A DNA stretch of 64,000 nt from Ralstonia sp. RRA (lineage in GTDB: Bacteria; Pseudomonadota; Gammaproteobacteria; Burkholderiales; Burkholderiaceae): positions 930,001 to 994,000 of the forward strand of contig NZ_CP146091.1 in assembly GCF_037023145.1 (NCBI RefSeq), given 5' to 3'. Below the pieces are notes generated by a model. The model was not told the origin of the DNA. It was given only the letters and a program-made list of their open reading frames with translations, and searched no databases. The position numbers and the translations under genes are program-made. The number at the start of each line of letters is the position of its first letter. The stretch's first letter is position 1. Shown in pieces: positions 16,027-24,215 of this stretch.

Positions 16027-16971
16027 TCACGCAGTTGCCAATCGTGCAAGGCGATTGGCCCAGGCCGGGACGGCGTCCCGGTAGAACCCCTCCAGATCTT
16101 CCGCTCGAATCTCCAGCCCCAGATGCCGCGCCGCTTCGGTCAGTGCGGCGAGCGGCTGGCTGCGGTTGATGGCGCGTGCGCCGGTCTGCTTGCTCAGCTT
16201 TTCACCGTCGGCGTTGACCACCACTGGCACGTGCATGTAGCGCACGGGGGGTAGCCCAAGCAGTTGTTGCAGATAGATCTGGCGTGGCGTCGAGTCGAGC
16301 AGGTCGGCCCCGCGCACCACATCGGTAATGCCTTGTGCGGCATCGTCTGCCACCACGGCAATCTGATACGCCCACATGCCATCGGCGCGCTTGAGCACGA
16401 AATCGCCCACGGCTTCGGCGAGGTTCTGACACTGCGTGCCTTGCCAGCGGTCCTCAAAGCAGATTGTGGCGGTGTCGGCCTCCGGCACGCGCACACGCCA
16501 TGCGCGCGGCGAGCGCCCATTCAAGCCGTTGCGACAGGTGCCGGGATAGATGAGTGTCTGGTGGCGCAGGCGGCCATTCGCGTCGATGGTGGTGACGGAG
16601 TCGGCAATCTCGCGGCGCGTGCAGCCGCATGGATAGAGCCGGTCGACGGCCTGCAGTTGTGCCAGCGCCGTTTCAAAACGATGCAGATGCGCGCTCTGCC
16701 ATTGCGGGGCTTCGTCAGGCGTCAGGCCAAGTGCTTCGAGTGCGGCAAGGATGTCGCGATCGGCGCCGGGCACATTGCGCTGGAAGTCGATGTCTTCAAT
16801 GCGCACCAGCCACGTGCCGCCGTGCACGCGGGCATCAAGCCAGCTTGCCAGCGCAGTGACCAGTGAACCGATGTGCAGCGGCCCCGTGGGCGAGGGCGCG
16901 AAGCGGCCACGGTACGCGTCGCGCACCGGCGTGGCAGAAGGATCGGGAAAATCGAGATTGGCTTGGGACAA
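16027..16971 (-). CDS. gluQ: Glutamyl-Q tRNA(Asp) synthetase
   Basis: Glutamyl-tRNA synthetase paralogue without an anticodon-binding domain; it attaches Glu to queuosine in tRNA-Asp. 314 residues, the family length. HIGH-type motif APSPTGPLHIGS near residue 24, Zn-binding YPCGCTRRE, and KMSKS-type KLSKQTGA near residue 250. No ATG is available near the N terminus. A TTG at 16971 has GGAG seven bases upstream and gives the natural start; a farther TTG at 17031 would add 20 unlikely residues. It follows the LysR gene on the same strand. Confidence 0.92.
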   Translation of the reverse strand: MSQANLDFPDPSATPVRDAYRGRFAPSPTGPLHIGSLVTALASWLDARVHGGTWLVRIEDIDFQRNVPGADRDILAALEALGLTPDEAPQWQSAHLHRFETALAQLQAVDRLYPCGCTRREIADSVTTIDANGRLRHQTLIYPGTCRNGLNGRSPRAWRVRVPEADTATICFEDRWQGTQCQNLAEAVGDFVLKRADGMWAYQIAVVADDAAQGITDVVRGADLLDSTPRQIYLQQLLGLPPVRYMHVPVVVNADGEKLSKQTGARAINRSQPLAALTEAARHLGLEIRAEDLEGFYRDAVPAWANRLARLATA

Positions 16972-17037
16972 CGCAAAACTCCAGGCACGGATTCCACTAT
17001 TTTGCGCGATTTTGCCTGCGTGCCCCTGCAATTGCCG

Positions 17038-17940
17038 TTACTGCATCAGCAGTGCCTGCGCCAGGCGCGGGTCTTCCAGCTTGTCGACCCACCATTGCAA
17101 TGCCTTGCCGCGCATGTTGTTGCGCCACGCCACCTGGAATGTGCCGAGGCGGCGGTCTTCGGTGGTTTCCTTGGCGATCAGCACACCGGAATCGAGATAC
17201 GGCTGCGCCAGCGGTACCGGCAGCCAACCGCAGCCCAGGCCACGGATCTGCGCCTGGATTTTGTCATCCATGGTCGGCACCACCAGTGTGTCCTGGCCAG
17301 CCATGACACCGATGGTGCGTGCCGGCAGGTTGCGTGACGTATCGCCCACGGCAACGATGCGATGGCGCGCGATGGCCGCTGCGGGGACAGGCTCCTGTGC
17401 CTGCGCAAGCGGGTGGTGCGTCGCCACCGCAAAGACGAATGGAATGGCGCCAAGCGTGCGCGTCTGTACACCTTGCACTGGCGCGGTGTGCGCGGGGCCG
17501 AGCAGCAGATCGGCGCGCCCGGAGAGCAGGGCGTCCCACGTGCCGCCCAGGACTTCACGGCTGAAGCGCAAGCGGGTGGCGGTGTTCTCAGCGTAGAAAT
17601 CCTGGATCACAGGCAGCAGCGCGCGAAAGTACACAAGGTTGTCCAGCACGATGGTCAGCGTGGCCTCCCAGCCGGTGGCCAGGCGCTTGACGCGGCGGGC
17701 CAGGTCGTCGGCGGCCTGCAGCAGATGGCGGCCTTCGTCGAGCAGTGCGCGGCCGGCGGGCGTGAGTTCTGCGCGGTGGCGGCGGCGGTCAAACAGCAAC
17801 ACATCCAGATCATCCTCCAGCTTGCGCACCACATACGTGAGCGCGGAGGGCACCTTGCCCAGTTCATGCGCGGCGGCGGCAAAGCTACCCTTGCGTTCAA
17901 TCGCGTCCAAGACTTCCAGGGATTCCAGCGAGAGCGCCAT
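17038..17940 (-). CDS. LysR-family regulator, divergent to pirin
   Basis: 300-residue LysR regulator: N-terminal winged helix (LEVLDAIERKGSFAAAAHELGKVPSALTYVVRKLE split over residues 7-41) and an effector-binding domain. Its GKVPSALT recognition region is typical of the LysR group paired with pirin/flavodoxin stress genes. It is divergent to the pirin gene, with 106 bases between them holding two inverted repeats of LysR-box form. It likely activates pirin and represses itself. Effector unknown, perhaps a quinone or electrophile given the neighbours. Confidence 0.9.
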   Translation of the reverse strand: MALSLESLEVLDAIERKGSFAAAAHELGKVPSALTYVVRKLEDDLDVLLFDRRRHRAELTPAGRALLDEGRHLLQAADDLARRVKRLATGWEATLTIVLDNLVYFRALLPVIQDFYAENTATRLRFSREVLGGTWDALLSGRADLLLGPAHTAPVQGVQTRTLGAIPFVFAVATHHPLAQAQEPVPAAAIARHRIVAVGDTSRNLPARTIGVMAGQDTLVVPTMDDKIQAQIRGLGCGWLPVPLAQPYLDSGVLIAKETTEDRRLGTFQVAWRNNMRGKALQWWVDKLEDPRLAQALLMQ

Positions 17941-17950
17941 ATTCAGAATT

Positions 17951-17969
17951 TTTGATGGAATGAATCAAA
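17951..17969. promoter_or_regulatory. LysR-type box 1 (TTTGAT-N7-ATCAAA)
   Basis: Perfect inverted repeat with 6-bp arms, 10 bases ahead of the LysR start codon. Size and position suit autoregulation. A related TTCATCAAAAT lies at the pirin start (18039-18049). Confidence 0.5.
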
Positions 17970-17994
17970 GCCGTACGGCGCAACTATAGCCAAT

Positions 17995-18021
17995 CTGCGT
18001 ACCATTCACACATCAACGCAG
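17995..18021. promoter_or_regulatory. LysR-type box 2 (CTGCGT-N15-ACGCAG)
   Basis: Perfect 6-bp arms 15 bases apart, centred about 40 bases before the pirin start codon. A spaced dyad of this form is what LysR tetramers usually recognise near a target promoter. Confidence 0.45.
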
Positions 18022-18046
18022 TAATTTGGATAGGAGATTCATCAAA

Positions 18047-18745
18047 ATGATTGAAATCCGCCACTCTCAAGACCGCGGTTACGCAGACCACGGCTGGCTC
18101 AAGTCGTATCACAGCTTCTCGTTTGCCGATTACATGGACCCGGAGCACGTCCAGTTCGGGCCGCTACGCGTCATCAACGAAGACCGCGTTGCCGCCGGCA
18201 TGGGCTTCGGCACGCACGGCCACCGCGACATGGAAATCATCAGCTACGTGCTGGACGGTGAGCTGGCGCACAAGGACAGCATGGGCAATGGCAGCGTACT
18301 GCGCCCCGGCGACGTGCAACGCATGACGGCTGGGACAGGCGTACGTCACTCCGAGTTCAACCACGCGCAGGACCAGACCACGCATTTCCTGCAGATCTGG
18401 GTGCTGCCCGCGCAGTTGAACCTCACGCCCGGCTACGAAGAGCGCCGCTTTGATGACGCTGCCAAGCGCGGCAAGCTGGCCCTCATTGCCAGCAATGACG
18501 GACGCAATGACTCGGTGACGGTGCATCAGGACATGTCGCTCTACGCTGGCCGATTCGATGGCGCCGAAACGGCGACGCTGCCCATCGCCGAGGGCCGTCG
18601 CGTCTACGTGCACGTGGTGCGTGGCAAGCTGAGCGTCAACGGTCGCACCCTGGTCGGTGGCGATGCTGCCAAGCTCACCAGCGAAGCGGCGGTGACGCTC
18701 TCCGGCGGCGAAGACAGCGAAGTGCTGGTGTTCGATTTGCCGTAA
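18047..18745 (+). CDS. Pirin family protein (YhaK-like)
   Basis: 232-residue bicupin. The N-terminal cupin has the metal-binding pattern THGHRDMEIISYVLDGEL and later VRHSEFNH, giving three His and one Glu. Bacterial pirins of this group include quercetinase-type dioxygenases and redox-sensitive proteins; the activity here is unproven. ATG 18047 is preceded by TAGGAG (18031-18036). It is followed by a strong terminator, so it is probably transcribed alone under the divergent LysR. Confidence 0.93.
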   Translation: MIEIRHSQDRGYADHGWLKSYHSFSFADYMDPEHVQFGPLRVINEDRVAAGMGFGTHGHRDMEIISYVLDGELAHKDSMGNGSVLRPGDVQRMTAGTGVRHSEFNHAQDQTTHFLQIWVLPAQLNLTPGYEERRFDDAAKRGKLALIASNDGRNDSVTVHQDMSLYAGRFDGAETATLPIAEGRRVYVHVVRGKLSVNGRTLVGGDAAKLTSEAAVTLSGGEDSEVLVFDLP

Positions 18746-18751
18746 TGTTGG

Positions 18752-18777
18752 CGGCGCACGCTAGGTGCGCCGTTTTT
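18752..18777 (+). terminator. Terminator of the pirin gene
   Basis: 8-bp perfect stem CGGCGCAC/GTGCGCCG, loop GCTAG, then TTTTT. It separates pirin from the flavodoxin-type gene. Confidence 0.9.
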
Positions 18778-18825
18778 CGTTTTTCTGTTGTTTCCTGTCG
18801 TACCCCAACCCACAAGAGGATTCCC

Positions 18826-19398
18826 ATGGCACACGTTGCGATCGTTTATCACAGTGGTTATGGCCATACCAAGAAGCAGGCCGAGGCTGTTTTTGCCGGC
18901 GTGCAAGCCGCCGGCGCCGAAGCTCACCTGATCTCGGTGGCCGACGTCAATGACGACACCTGGACGCTGCTCGCTGGTGTCGACACCATCATCTTTGGCG
19001 CGCCGACCTACATGGGCGGTGTCTCGGGCGACTTCAAGAAATTTGCCGATGCCTCGTCCAAGGCATGGTTCACCGGCGCATGGAAGGACAAGATCGCCGC
19101 GGGCTTCACGAACTCGGCGTCGATGAACGGCGACAAATTCTCGTCGATCCAGTACCTATGGACGCTGTCGCAGCAGCACGGAATGATCTGGGTTGGCACT
19201 GGCATGATGCCGGCCAACAGCAAGGCGGCCACGCGCAACGACGTGAACTACCTGGGTGGGTTTGGTGGTGCGTTGTCGCAATCGCCGTCGGACGCCAGCC
19301 CCGAAGAAGGCCCGCTGCCCGGTGATCTGGAAACCGCCAAGCTGTTCGGCGAACGCGTTGTCGCCATCACCAACCAGTTCGTGCGCGGCCGTCAGTAA
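18826..19398 (+). CDS. Flavodoxin-fold NAD(P)H:quinone oxidoreductase-type protein
   Basis: 190-residue flavodoxin-fold protein. The FMN phosphate loop is YHSGYGHTKK near the N terminus, and the isoalloxazine loop is GAPTYMGGVSGDFKKF at about residues 65-80. Related to WrbA and other FMN-dependent quinone reductases that make two-electron reductions and avoid semiquinone radicals. ATG 18826 follows AGAGGA. It sits behind pirin but is separated from it by a terminator, so it needs its own promoter, perhaps in 18778-18815. Its own terminator follows. Confidence 0.9.
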   Translation: MAHVAIVYHSGYGHTKKQAEAVFAGVQAAGAEAHLISVADVNDDTWTLLAGVDTIIFGAPTYMGGVSGDFKKFADASSKAWFTGAWKDKIAAGFTNSASMNGDKFSSIQYLWTLSQQHGMIWVGTGMMPANSKAATRNDVNYLGGFGGALSQSPSDASPEEGPLPGDLETAKLFGERVVAITNQFVRGRQ

Positions 19399-19420
19399 GA
19401 AGGTTGAGCGCCCAAAGAAG

Positions 19421-19446
19421 AACGCCGGCATGTCCGGCGTTTTTTA
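19421..19446 (+). terminator. Terminator of the flavodoxin-type gene
   Basis: 8-bp stem AACGCCGG/CCGGCGTT around the loop CATGT, followed by TTTTAT. The arrangement CGGCATGTC is also found in the terminator at 4885. Confidence 0.9.
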
Positions 19447-19471
19447 TTGGTGCGCGATGTGGAATGTAGGC

Positions 19472-19594
19472 TCAGAACCGCGTGCCCGCTCCGCAGAAGA
19501 CGCCACGGTTCGATCCACCTGCGCAACTCGTCGAGCAACCGCCCAATGTCGCAAGGCAGAGCACGCAGAGGAGGGTGACGGCGAGGCGCTTCAT
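19472..19594 (-). CDS. 40-residue lipoprotein, overlapping the end of trhO
   Basis: A tiny gene with a complete lipoprotein signal: KR start, hydrophobic [14 protein letters not shown] and lipobox LGGC with Cys20, leaving a mature peptide of about 21 residues with three Cys in all. Its ATG overlaps the TGA stop of trhO (ATGA, 19591-19594), the classic form of translational coupling, which argues that it is real despite its size. Function unknown; small Cys-bearing lipoproteins of this type are common and poorly annotated. Confidence 0.7.
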   Translation of the reverse strand: MKRLAVTLLCVLCLATLGGCSTSCAGGSNRGVFCGAGTRF

Positions 19595-20442
19595 GCGGCG
19601 GCGCGGGTCTTCTGGCTGTCCGCGCAATGCGGGCAGCGCTGGCCGGGGATGTAGTCGGGGGATTGCTGCTCTTCCGGCGTGACCACGGCGCGGCAGGCGA
19701 AGCATTGCTTGGGGCCGGCCGGCAGCAATTCGGGGTTGAGCGCCGTGCGGTGGTCGAAGACAAAGCAGTCGCCGTCGTAGTGATCGCCGCCCACTTCTTC
19801 GAAGTACTTGAGGATGCCGCCTTCGAGCTGGTACACGCGCTCCACGCCGATCTCCTGCATGTGGATGGCCGCCTTTTCGCAGCGGATGCCGCCCGTGCAG
19901 AACGACACGACGGTCTTGCCGGCAAAGTCGTCCTTGTGCGCGGCAATGGCGGGCGGGAATTCGGTGAACTTCTTGAGGTTGTATTCGACGACGTTCTTGA
20001 AGGTGCCGACCGCCACTTCATAGTCATTGCGCGTGTCGAGCATCACCACGGGGCGGCCTTCGTCGTCGTGGCCCTGATCGAGCCAGCGCTTCAGGTTCGG
20101 CGGCGTGACAAATGGAGCACGGCCATCTTCCGGGCGGATCAGCGGATGGCGCATGGTGATGATTTCTTTCTTCAGGCGCACCAGCAGGCGGCGGAACGGC
20201 TGATGGTCGGACAGGCTTTCCTTCGGTGCCAGATCGGCAAAGCGCGGATCGGCGCGCAGCCAGCCGACGATGCCGTCGATCGCCTCACGCGAGCCCGCCA
20301 GGAAGATGTTGATGCCCTCGGGTGCCAGCAGCACGGTGCCCTTGAGCTCGCGCGCCTGGCACTCGGCCAGCAGGGCGGGGCGCAGGGTCTCGCGGTCTTC
20401 GAGGGTGACGAATTTGTAAGCGGAAATATTGACGATCTGCAT
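19591..20442 (-). CDS. trhO: tRNA uridine(34) hydroxylase TrhO (rhodanese family)
   Basis: 283-residue YceA/TrhO protein, which hydroxylates U34 of tRNAs on the way to 5-carboxymethoxyuridine or related modifications. It has an N-terminal ferredoxin-like UPF0176 domain (VNISAYKFV..., [16 protein letters not shown]) and a rhodanese domain with the active loop [12 protein letters not shown] (Cys near residue 184). The C-terminal tail holds two CxxC-like pairs (CFAC, CPHC) that may bind zinc. On the minus strand it begins 149 bases from dnaE; a perfect TATAAT at 20498-20503 (minus strand) may be its -10. Confidence 0.93.
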   Translation of the reverse strand: MQIVNISAYKFVTLEDRETLRPALLAECQARELKGTVLLAPEGINIFLAGSREAIDGIVGWLRADPRFADLAPKESLSDHQPFRRLLVRLKKEIITMRHPLIRPEDGRAPFVTPPNLKRWLDQGHDDEGRPVVMLDTRNDYEVAVGTFKNVVEYNLKKFTEFPPAIAAHKDDFAGKTVVSFCTGGIRCEKAAIHMQEIGVERVYQLEGGILKYFEEVGGDHYDGDCFVFDHRTALNPELLPAGPKQCFACRAVVTPEEQQSPDYIPGQRCPHCADSQKTRAAA

Positions 20443-20497
20443 GTGCTGCCGCGCCGGTTTTGGGGCGCCTGGGTAACCCGTTGATTCGTAAGCCGAA

Positions 20498-20503
20498 ATT
20501 ATA
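20498..20503 (-). promoter_or_regulatory. Candidate -10 box for trhO
   Basis: TATAAT on the minus strand, 56 bases upstream of the trhO ATG. No good -35 is seen at the expected distance, so this is only a candidate. Confidence 0.35.
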
Positions 20504-20558
20504 ACGGCCCACGCAGCGGCGCGGGTTGCTACAGGTCAATTCGGTAGGCGCCGAATGC

Positions 20559-20585
20559 TTGACGGAAGGTGTCAGCCGTTACAAT
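20559..20585 (+). promoter_or_regulatory. Candidate dnaE promoter lying against the start codon
   Basis: TTGACG at 20559-20564 and TACAAT at 20580-20585 with a short 15-base spacer. The -10 ends six bases before the dnaE ATG at 20592, so transcription would begin at or next to the start codon. No Shine-Dalgarno sequence exists upstream of that ATG. Confidence 0.4.
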
Positions 20586-20591
20586 ACGCGG

Positions 20592-23500
20592 ATGAATTCG
20601 CCGCGCTTTGTCCACCTCCGTCTCCACTCCGAGTATTCCGTCGTCGATGGCAACGTCCGCCTTGACGACGCCGTCAAGGCCGCCGCCAAAGATGGCATGG
20701 GCGCCCTGGCGCTGACTGATCTCGCCAACGCCTTCGGGCTGGTGCGCTTCTACAAGGAAGCGCGCGGCAAGGGCATCAAGCCCATCGTCGGTGCCGACGT
20801 GTGGATCACCAATCACGACGAGCGCGACAAGCCCAGCCGCCTGCTGCTGCTGGTGCGTAACAAGCAGGGTTATCTCAATCTGTGCCAATTGCTGGCACGT
20901 GCTTGGCTGAGCAATCAACATCGCGGTCGCGCAGAAATTGCCCCCGAATGGTTTGACGAGCCCGGCGTAGAAGATGCGCCGCTTGCGACCGGCTTGCTGG
21001 CCTTGTCCGGCGGCATGGCCGGTGATATCGGCATGGCGTTGGCCAACGGCAACGATGCGCTGGCGCGCAAGCTGGCGACAAACTGGTCGCGCATCTTCCC
21101 GAACGCGTTCTACATCGAGCTGCAGCGTGCCGGCCACGCCGGCACCGAGGCGTACATCCAGCAGGCGGTGAAGCTGGCGTCGGCGATGCAACTGCCAGTG
21201 GTTGCCACACATCCGGTGCAGTTCATGACGCCGGATGACTTTACGGCGCACGAGGCGCGTACGTGCATCTCGGAAGGCGAGTTGCTCGCCAACCCGCGCC
21301 GCGCCCGCCGCTTCACGACCGACCAGTATTTCAAGACGCAGGACGAGATGTGCGCGCTGTTTGCCGACATCCCGTCCGCGCTGGCCAACGCGGTGCAGAT
21401 CGCGCAGCGTTGCAACCTCACGCTGGAGCTGGGCAAGCCCAAGCTGCCGCTGTTCCCGACGCCCGACGGCATGTCGCTGGACGACTACCTCGTCCACCTC
21501 GCCAAGGAAGGTCTGGAAAAGCGCATGGAAGTGCTGTTCCCCGACGAGGCGGTACGCGAATCGAAGCGGCCCGAGTACTACGCCCGCCTGGAGTTCGAGA
21601 CCGGCACCATCATCAAGATGGGCTTCCCGGGCTACTTCCTGATCGTGGCGGACTTCATCAACTGGGCCAAGAACAACGGCGTGCCGGTGGGGCCGGGCCG
21701 GGGCTCGGGTGCTGGCTCGCTGGTGGCGTATGCGCTGGGCATTACCGATCTGGACCCGCTCAAGTACAACCTCCTGTTCGAGCGTTTCCTGAACCCGGAA
21801 CGTGTGTCGATGCCTGACTTCGACATCGACTTCTGCCAGCACGGGCGCGACCGCGTCATCCAGTACGTGAAGGAAAAGTACGGCAAGGACGCCGTCTCGC
21901 AGATCGCCACCTTCGGCACCATGGCCGCCAAGGCCGCGGTGCGCGACGTGGGCCGCGTGCTTGATCTCGGCTACAACTTCGTCGATGGCGTGGCCAAGCT
22001 GATCCCGTTCAAGCCGGGCAAGCTCGTCACGCTGGAAGAGGCGAAGAAGGAAGAGCCGCTGCTGGCCGAGCGTGAAGCCAACGAAGAAGAAGTCAAACAG
22101 CTGCTGGAACTTGCCCAGCGCGTGGAAGGCATGACACGTAACGTCGGCATGCACGCGGGCGGTGTGCTGATCGCCCCGGGCAAGCTGACCGATTTCTGCC
22201 CGCTCTATACGCAGGGCGGGGAAGACGCCGGCGTCGTCAGCCAGTACGACAAGGACGACGTGGAAGCCGTGGGCTTGGTCAAGTTCGACTTCTTGGGCCT
22301 GACTACGCTGACCATCCTAGACTGGGCCGAGCGCTATATCCGCATGCTCGACCCGTCCAAGGCGGACTGGAATTGCAGCCAGATTCCGCTGACCGACAAG
22401 GCGGCGTTCGACATCCTCAAATCGGCCAACACGGTCGCCGTATTCCAGCTGGAAAGCCGCGGCATGCAGGGCATGCTGAAGGACGCCAAGCCTGACCGCT
22501 TCGAGGACATCATCGCCCTGGTGGCTTTGTATCGCCCAGGCCCGATGGACCTGATCCCCAGCTTCTGCGCCCGTAAGCACGGCCGCGAGAAGGTGGAGTA
22601 CCCCGACCCGCGCGTCGAGCCGGTGCTCAAGGAGACCTACGGCATCATGGTCTACCAGGAGCAGGTGATGCAGATGGCGCAGATCGTGGGCGGCTACTCG
22701 CTCGGCGGCGCCGACTTGCTGCGCCGTGCGATGGGTAAGAAGAAGGCTGAAGAAATGGCCGAGCACCGCGCGCTGTTCCGTGCGGGTGCCGCCAAGGATG
22801 GCCTGACCACCGAAAAGGCCGACGAAATCTTCGACTTGATGGAGAAGTTCGCGGGCTACGGCTTCAACAAGTCGCACGCGGCGGCGTATGCGCTGCTGGC
22901 GTACTACACCGCATGGCTCAAGGCGCATCACCCGGCCGAATTCATGGCAGCCAACATGTCGCTCGCCATGGACGACACCGATAAGGTGAAGGTCCTCTAT
23001 GACGATTGCGTCGGCAAGAACGGCCTGAAGGTGCTGCCGCCCGACATCAATGCGAGCCAGTACCGCTTTGCGCCGACCGATGCCAAGACCATCCGCTACG
23101 GCCTGGGTGGCATCAAGGGCAGCGGGCAGGGTGCCATCGAAGATATCCTGCGCGCGCGCGAAGACGGTCCGTTCAAAGACCTGTTCGATTTCTGCGAGCG
23201 TGTTGACCGCCGCCAGGTCAATCGCCGCACGATCGAAGCATTGGTGCGTGCCGGCGCGTTCGACAGCCTCAATGACAATCGCGCGCAGCTGCTCGCCTCG
23301 ATCGGCCTGGCCATGGAAGCCGCCGAGCAGAAGGCTGCCGCGGCAAACCAAGTCTCGCTGTTCGATCTGATGAGCGGCGACGATGCCGAAGCGCACCGCC
23401 CTGAACTCGTCGACGAGCCGGCCTGGACCACCAAGCGCAAGCTGCAGGAAGAAAAGCAGGCGCTGGGCTTCTACCTGTCCGGCCACCTGTTCGACGAATG

Positions 23501-24131
23501 CCGCGACGAGGTGCGCCGCTTTGCGCGCACCACGCTGGCCGACCTCGCCCAGGAAGTGACGAGCAAGGGCAACGGCGGCGGTGGCGGTGCGGGTGGTGGC
23601 TGGGGGGGCAACCGCGACGCGCGCAACAAGACCGTCGCCGGCGTCATCGTTGGCCAGCGCACGCAGATGACCCAGCGCGGCAAGATGCTTATCGTCATGC
23701 TCGACGACGGCTCTGCCAGCGAGGCGACCGAAGTGACGGTCTTCAACGAAGTCTTCGAAGCCAACCGCGCGTTGTTCAAGGAAGACGAAGTGCTGATCGT
23801 GCAGGGCAGTGCCCGCCACGACATGTTCACCGGTGGGGTGCGCGTGACGGCCGAGTCGGTGATGGACCTGACGCAGGCGCGCGCCAAGTTTGCCCGCGCC
23901 ATCCGGTTGTCGATGAACGGCAATTCGACATCTGCCAAGTTGCGCGACCTATTGGCGCCACACGTGGCAACGGATGGCAACGGCGTGTCCGTGCGCATCA
24001 GCTATATCTGCGAGCAGGCTCGCTGCGAGGCCGTGCTGGGCGATGCCTGGCGCATCGTGCCTAGCGAGGAGGCGATCGCGGCGCTGCGCCAGGCGCTGGA
24101 CGCCGAGAACGTGCTCACGATGTACGACTAA
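20592..24131 (+). CDS. dnaE: DNA polymerase III alpha subunit
   Basis: Replicative polymerase, 1179 residues. The PHP domain begins at once (RFVHLRLHSEYSVVDG, as in E. coli DnaE). The polymerase core includes GRGSGAGSLVAY and PDFDIDFC, where D411 and D413 match the E. coli catalytic pair D401/D403. Then come the beta-clamp and tandem HhH regions and an OB fold near the C terminus. A pure glycine-rich stretch at about residues 993-1008 interrupts the region before the OB fold, probably a flexible linker. ATG 20592 is fixed by the conserved N terminus although no ribosome site precedes it. Confidence 0.97.
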   Translation: MNSPRFVHLRLHSEYSVVDGNVRLDDAVKAAAKDGMGALALTDLANAFGLVRFYKEARGKGIKPIVGADVWITNHDERDKPSRLLLLVRNKQGYLNLCQLLARAWLSNQHRGRAEIAPEWFDEPGVEDAPLATGLLALSGGMAGDIGMALANGNDALARKLATNWSRIFPNAFYIELQRAGHAGTEAYIQQAVKLASAMQLPVVATHPVQFMTPDDFTAHEARTCISEGELLANPRRARRFTTDQYFKTQDEMCALFADIPSALANAVQIAQRCNLTLELGKPKLPLFPTPDGMSLDDYLVHLAKEGLEKRMEVLFPDEAVRESKRPEYYARLEFETGTIIKMGFPGYFLIVADFINWAKNNGVPVGPGRGSGAGSLVAYALGITDLDPLKYNLLFERFLNPERVSMPDFDIDFCQHGRDRVIQYVKEKYGKDAVSQIATFGTMAAKAAVRDVGRVLDLGYNFVDGVAKLIPFKPGKLVTLEEAKKEEPLLAEREANEEEVKQLLELAQRVEGMTRNVGMHAGGVLIAPGKLTDFCPLYTQGGEDAGVVSQYDKDDVEAVGLVKFDFLGLTTLTILDWAERYIRMLDPSKADWNCSQIPLTDKAAFDILKSANTVAVFQLESRGMQGMLKDAKPDRFEDIIALVALYRPGPMDLIPSFCARKHGREKVEYPDPRVEPVLKETYGIMVYQEQVMQMAQIVGGYSLGGADLLRRAMGKKKAEEMAEHRALFRAGAAKDGLTTEKADEIFDLMEKFAGYGFNKSHAAAYALLAYYTAWLKAHHPAEFMAANMSLAMDDTDKVKVLYDDCVGKNGLKVLPPDINASQYRFAPTDAKTIRYGLGGIKGSGQGAIEDILRAREDGPFKDLFDFCERVDRRQVNRRTIEALVRAGAFDSLNDNRAQLLASIGLAMEAAEQKAAAANQVSLFDLMSGDDAEAHRPELVDEPAWTTKRKLQEEKQALGFYLSGHLFDECRDEVRRFARTTLADLAQEVTSKGNGGGGGAGGGWGGNRDARNKTVAGVIVGQRTQMTQRGKMLIVMLDDGSASEATEVTVFNEVFEANRALFKEDEVLIVQGSARHDMFTGGVRVTAESVMDLTQARAKFARAIRLSMNGNSTSAKLRDLLAPHVATDGNGVSVRISYICEQARCEAVLGDAWRIVPSEEAIAALRQALDAENVLTMYD

Positions 24132-24159
24132 TTCGAAGAGGGTGCCGGGGGGCGCCTTC

Positions 24160-24177
24160 GTCGGGCGCCGGCCCGAC
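24160..24177. other. Hairpin between dnaE and the LPS cluster
   Basis: GTCGGGC/GCCCGAC with loop GCCG, 29 bases behind dnaE. No T-run follows, so it is at best a weak or Rho-assisted end for dnaE. Confidence 0.35.
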
Positions 24178-24215
24178 ACCACAGCAGACTTCACACGATT
24201 ACATCCTCAGCATCC

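Noticed and set aside
20529..23819. Minus-strand frames of 541 and 500 codons inside dnaE
   Set aside because: Antisense shadows of dnaE codon usage; no recognisable domain, no ribosome site.
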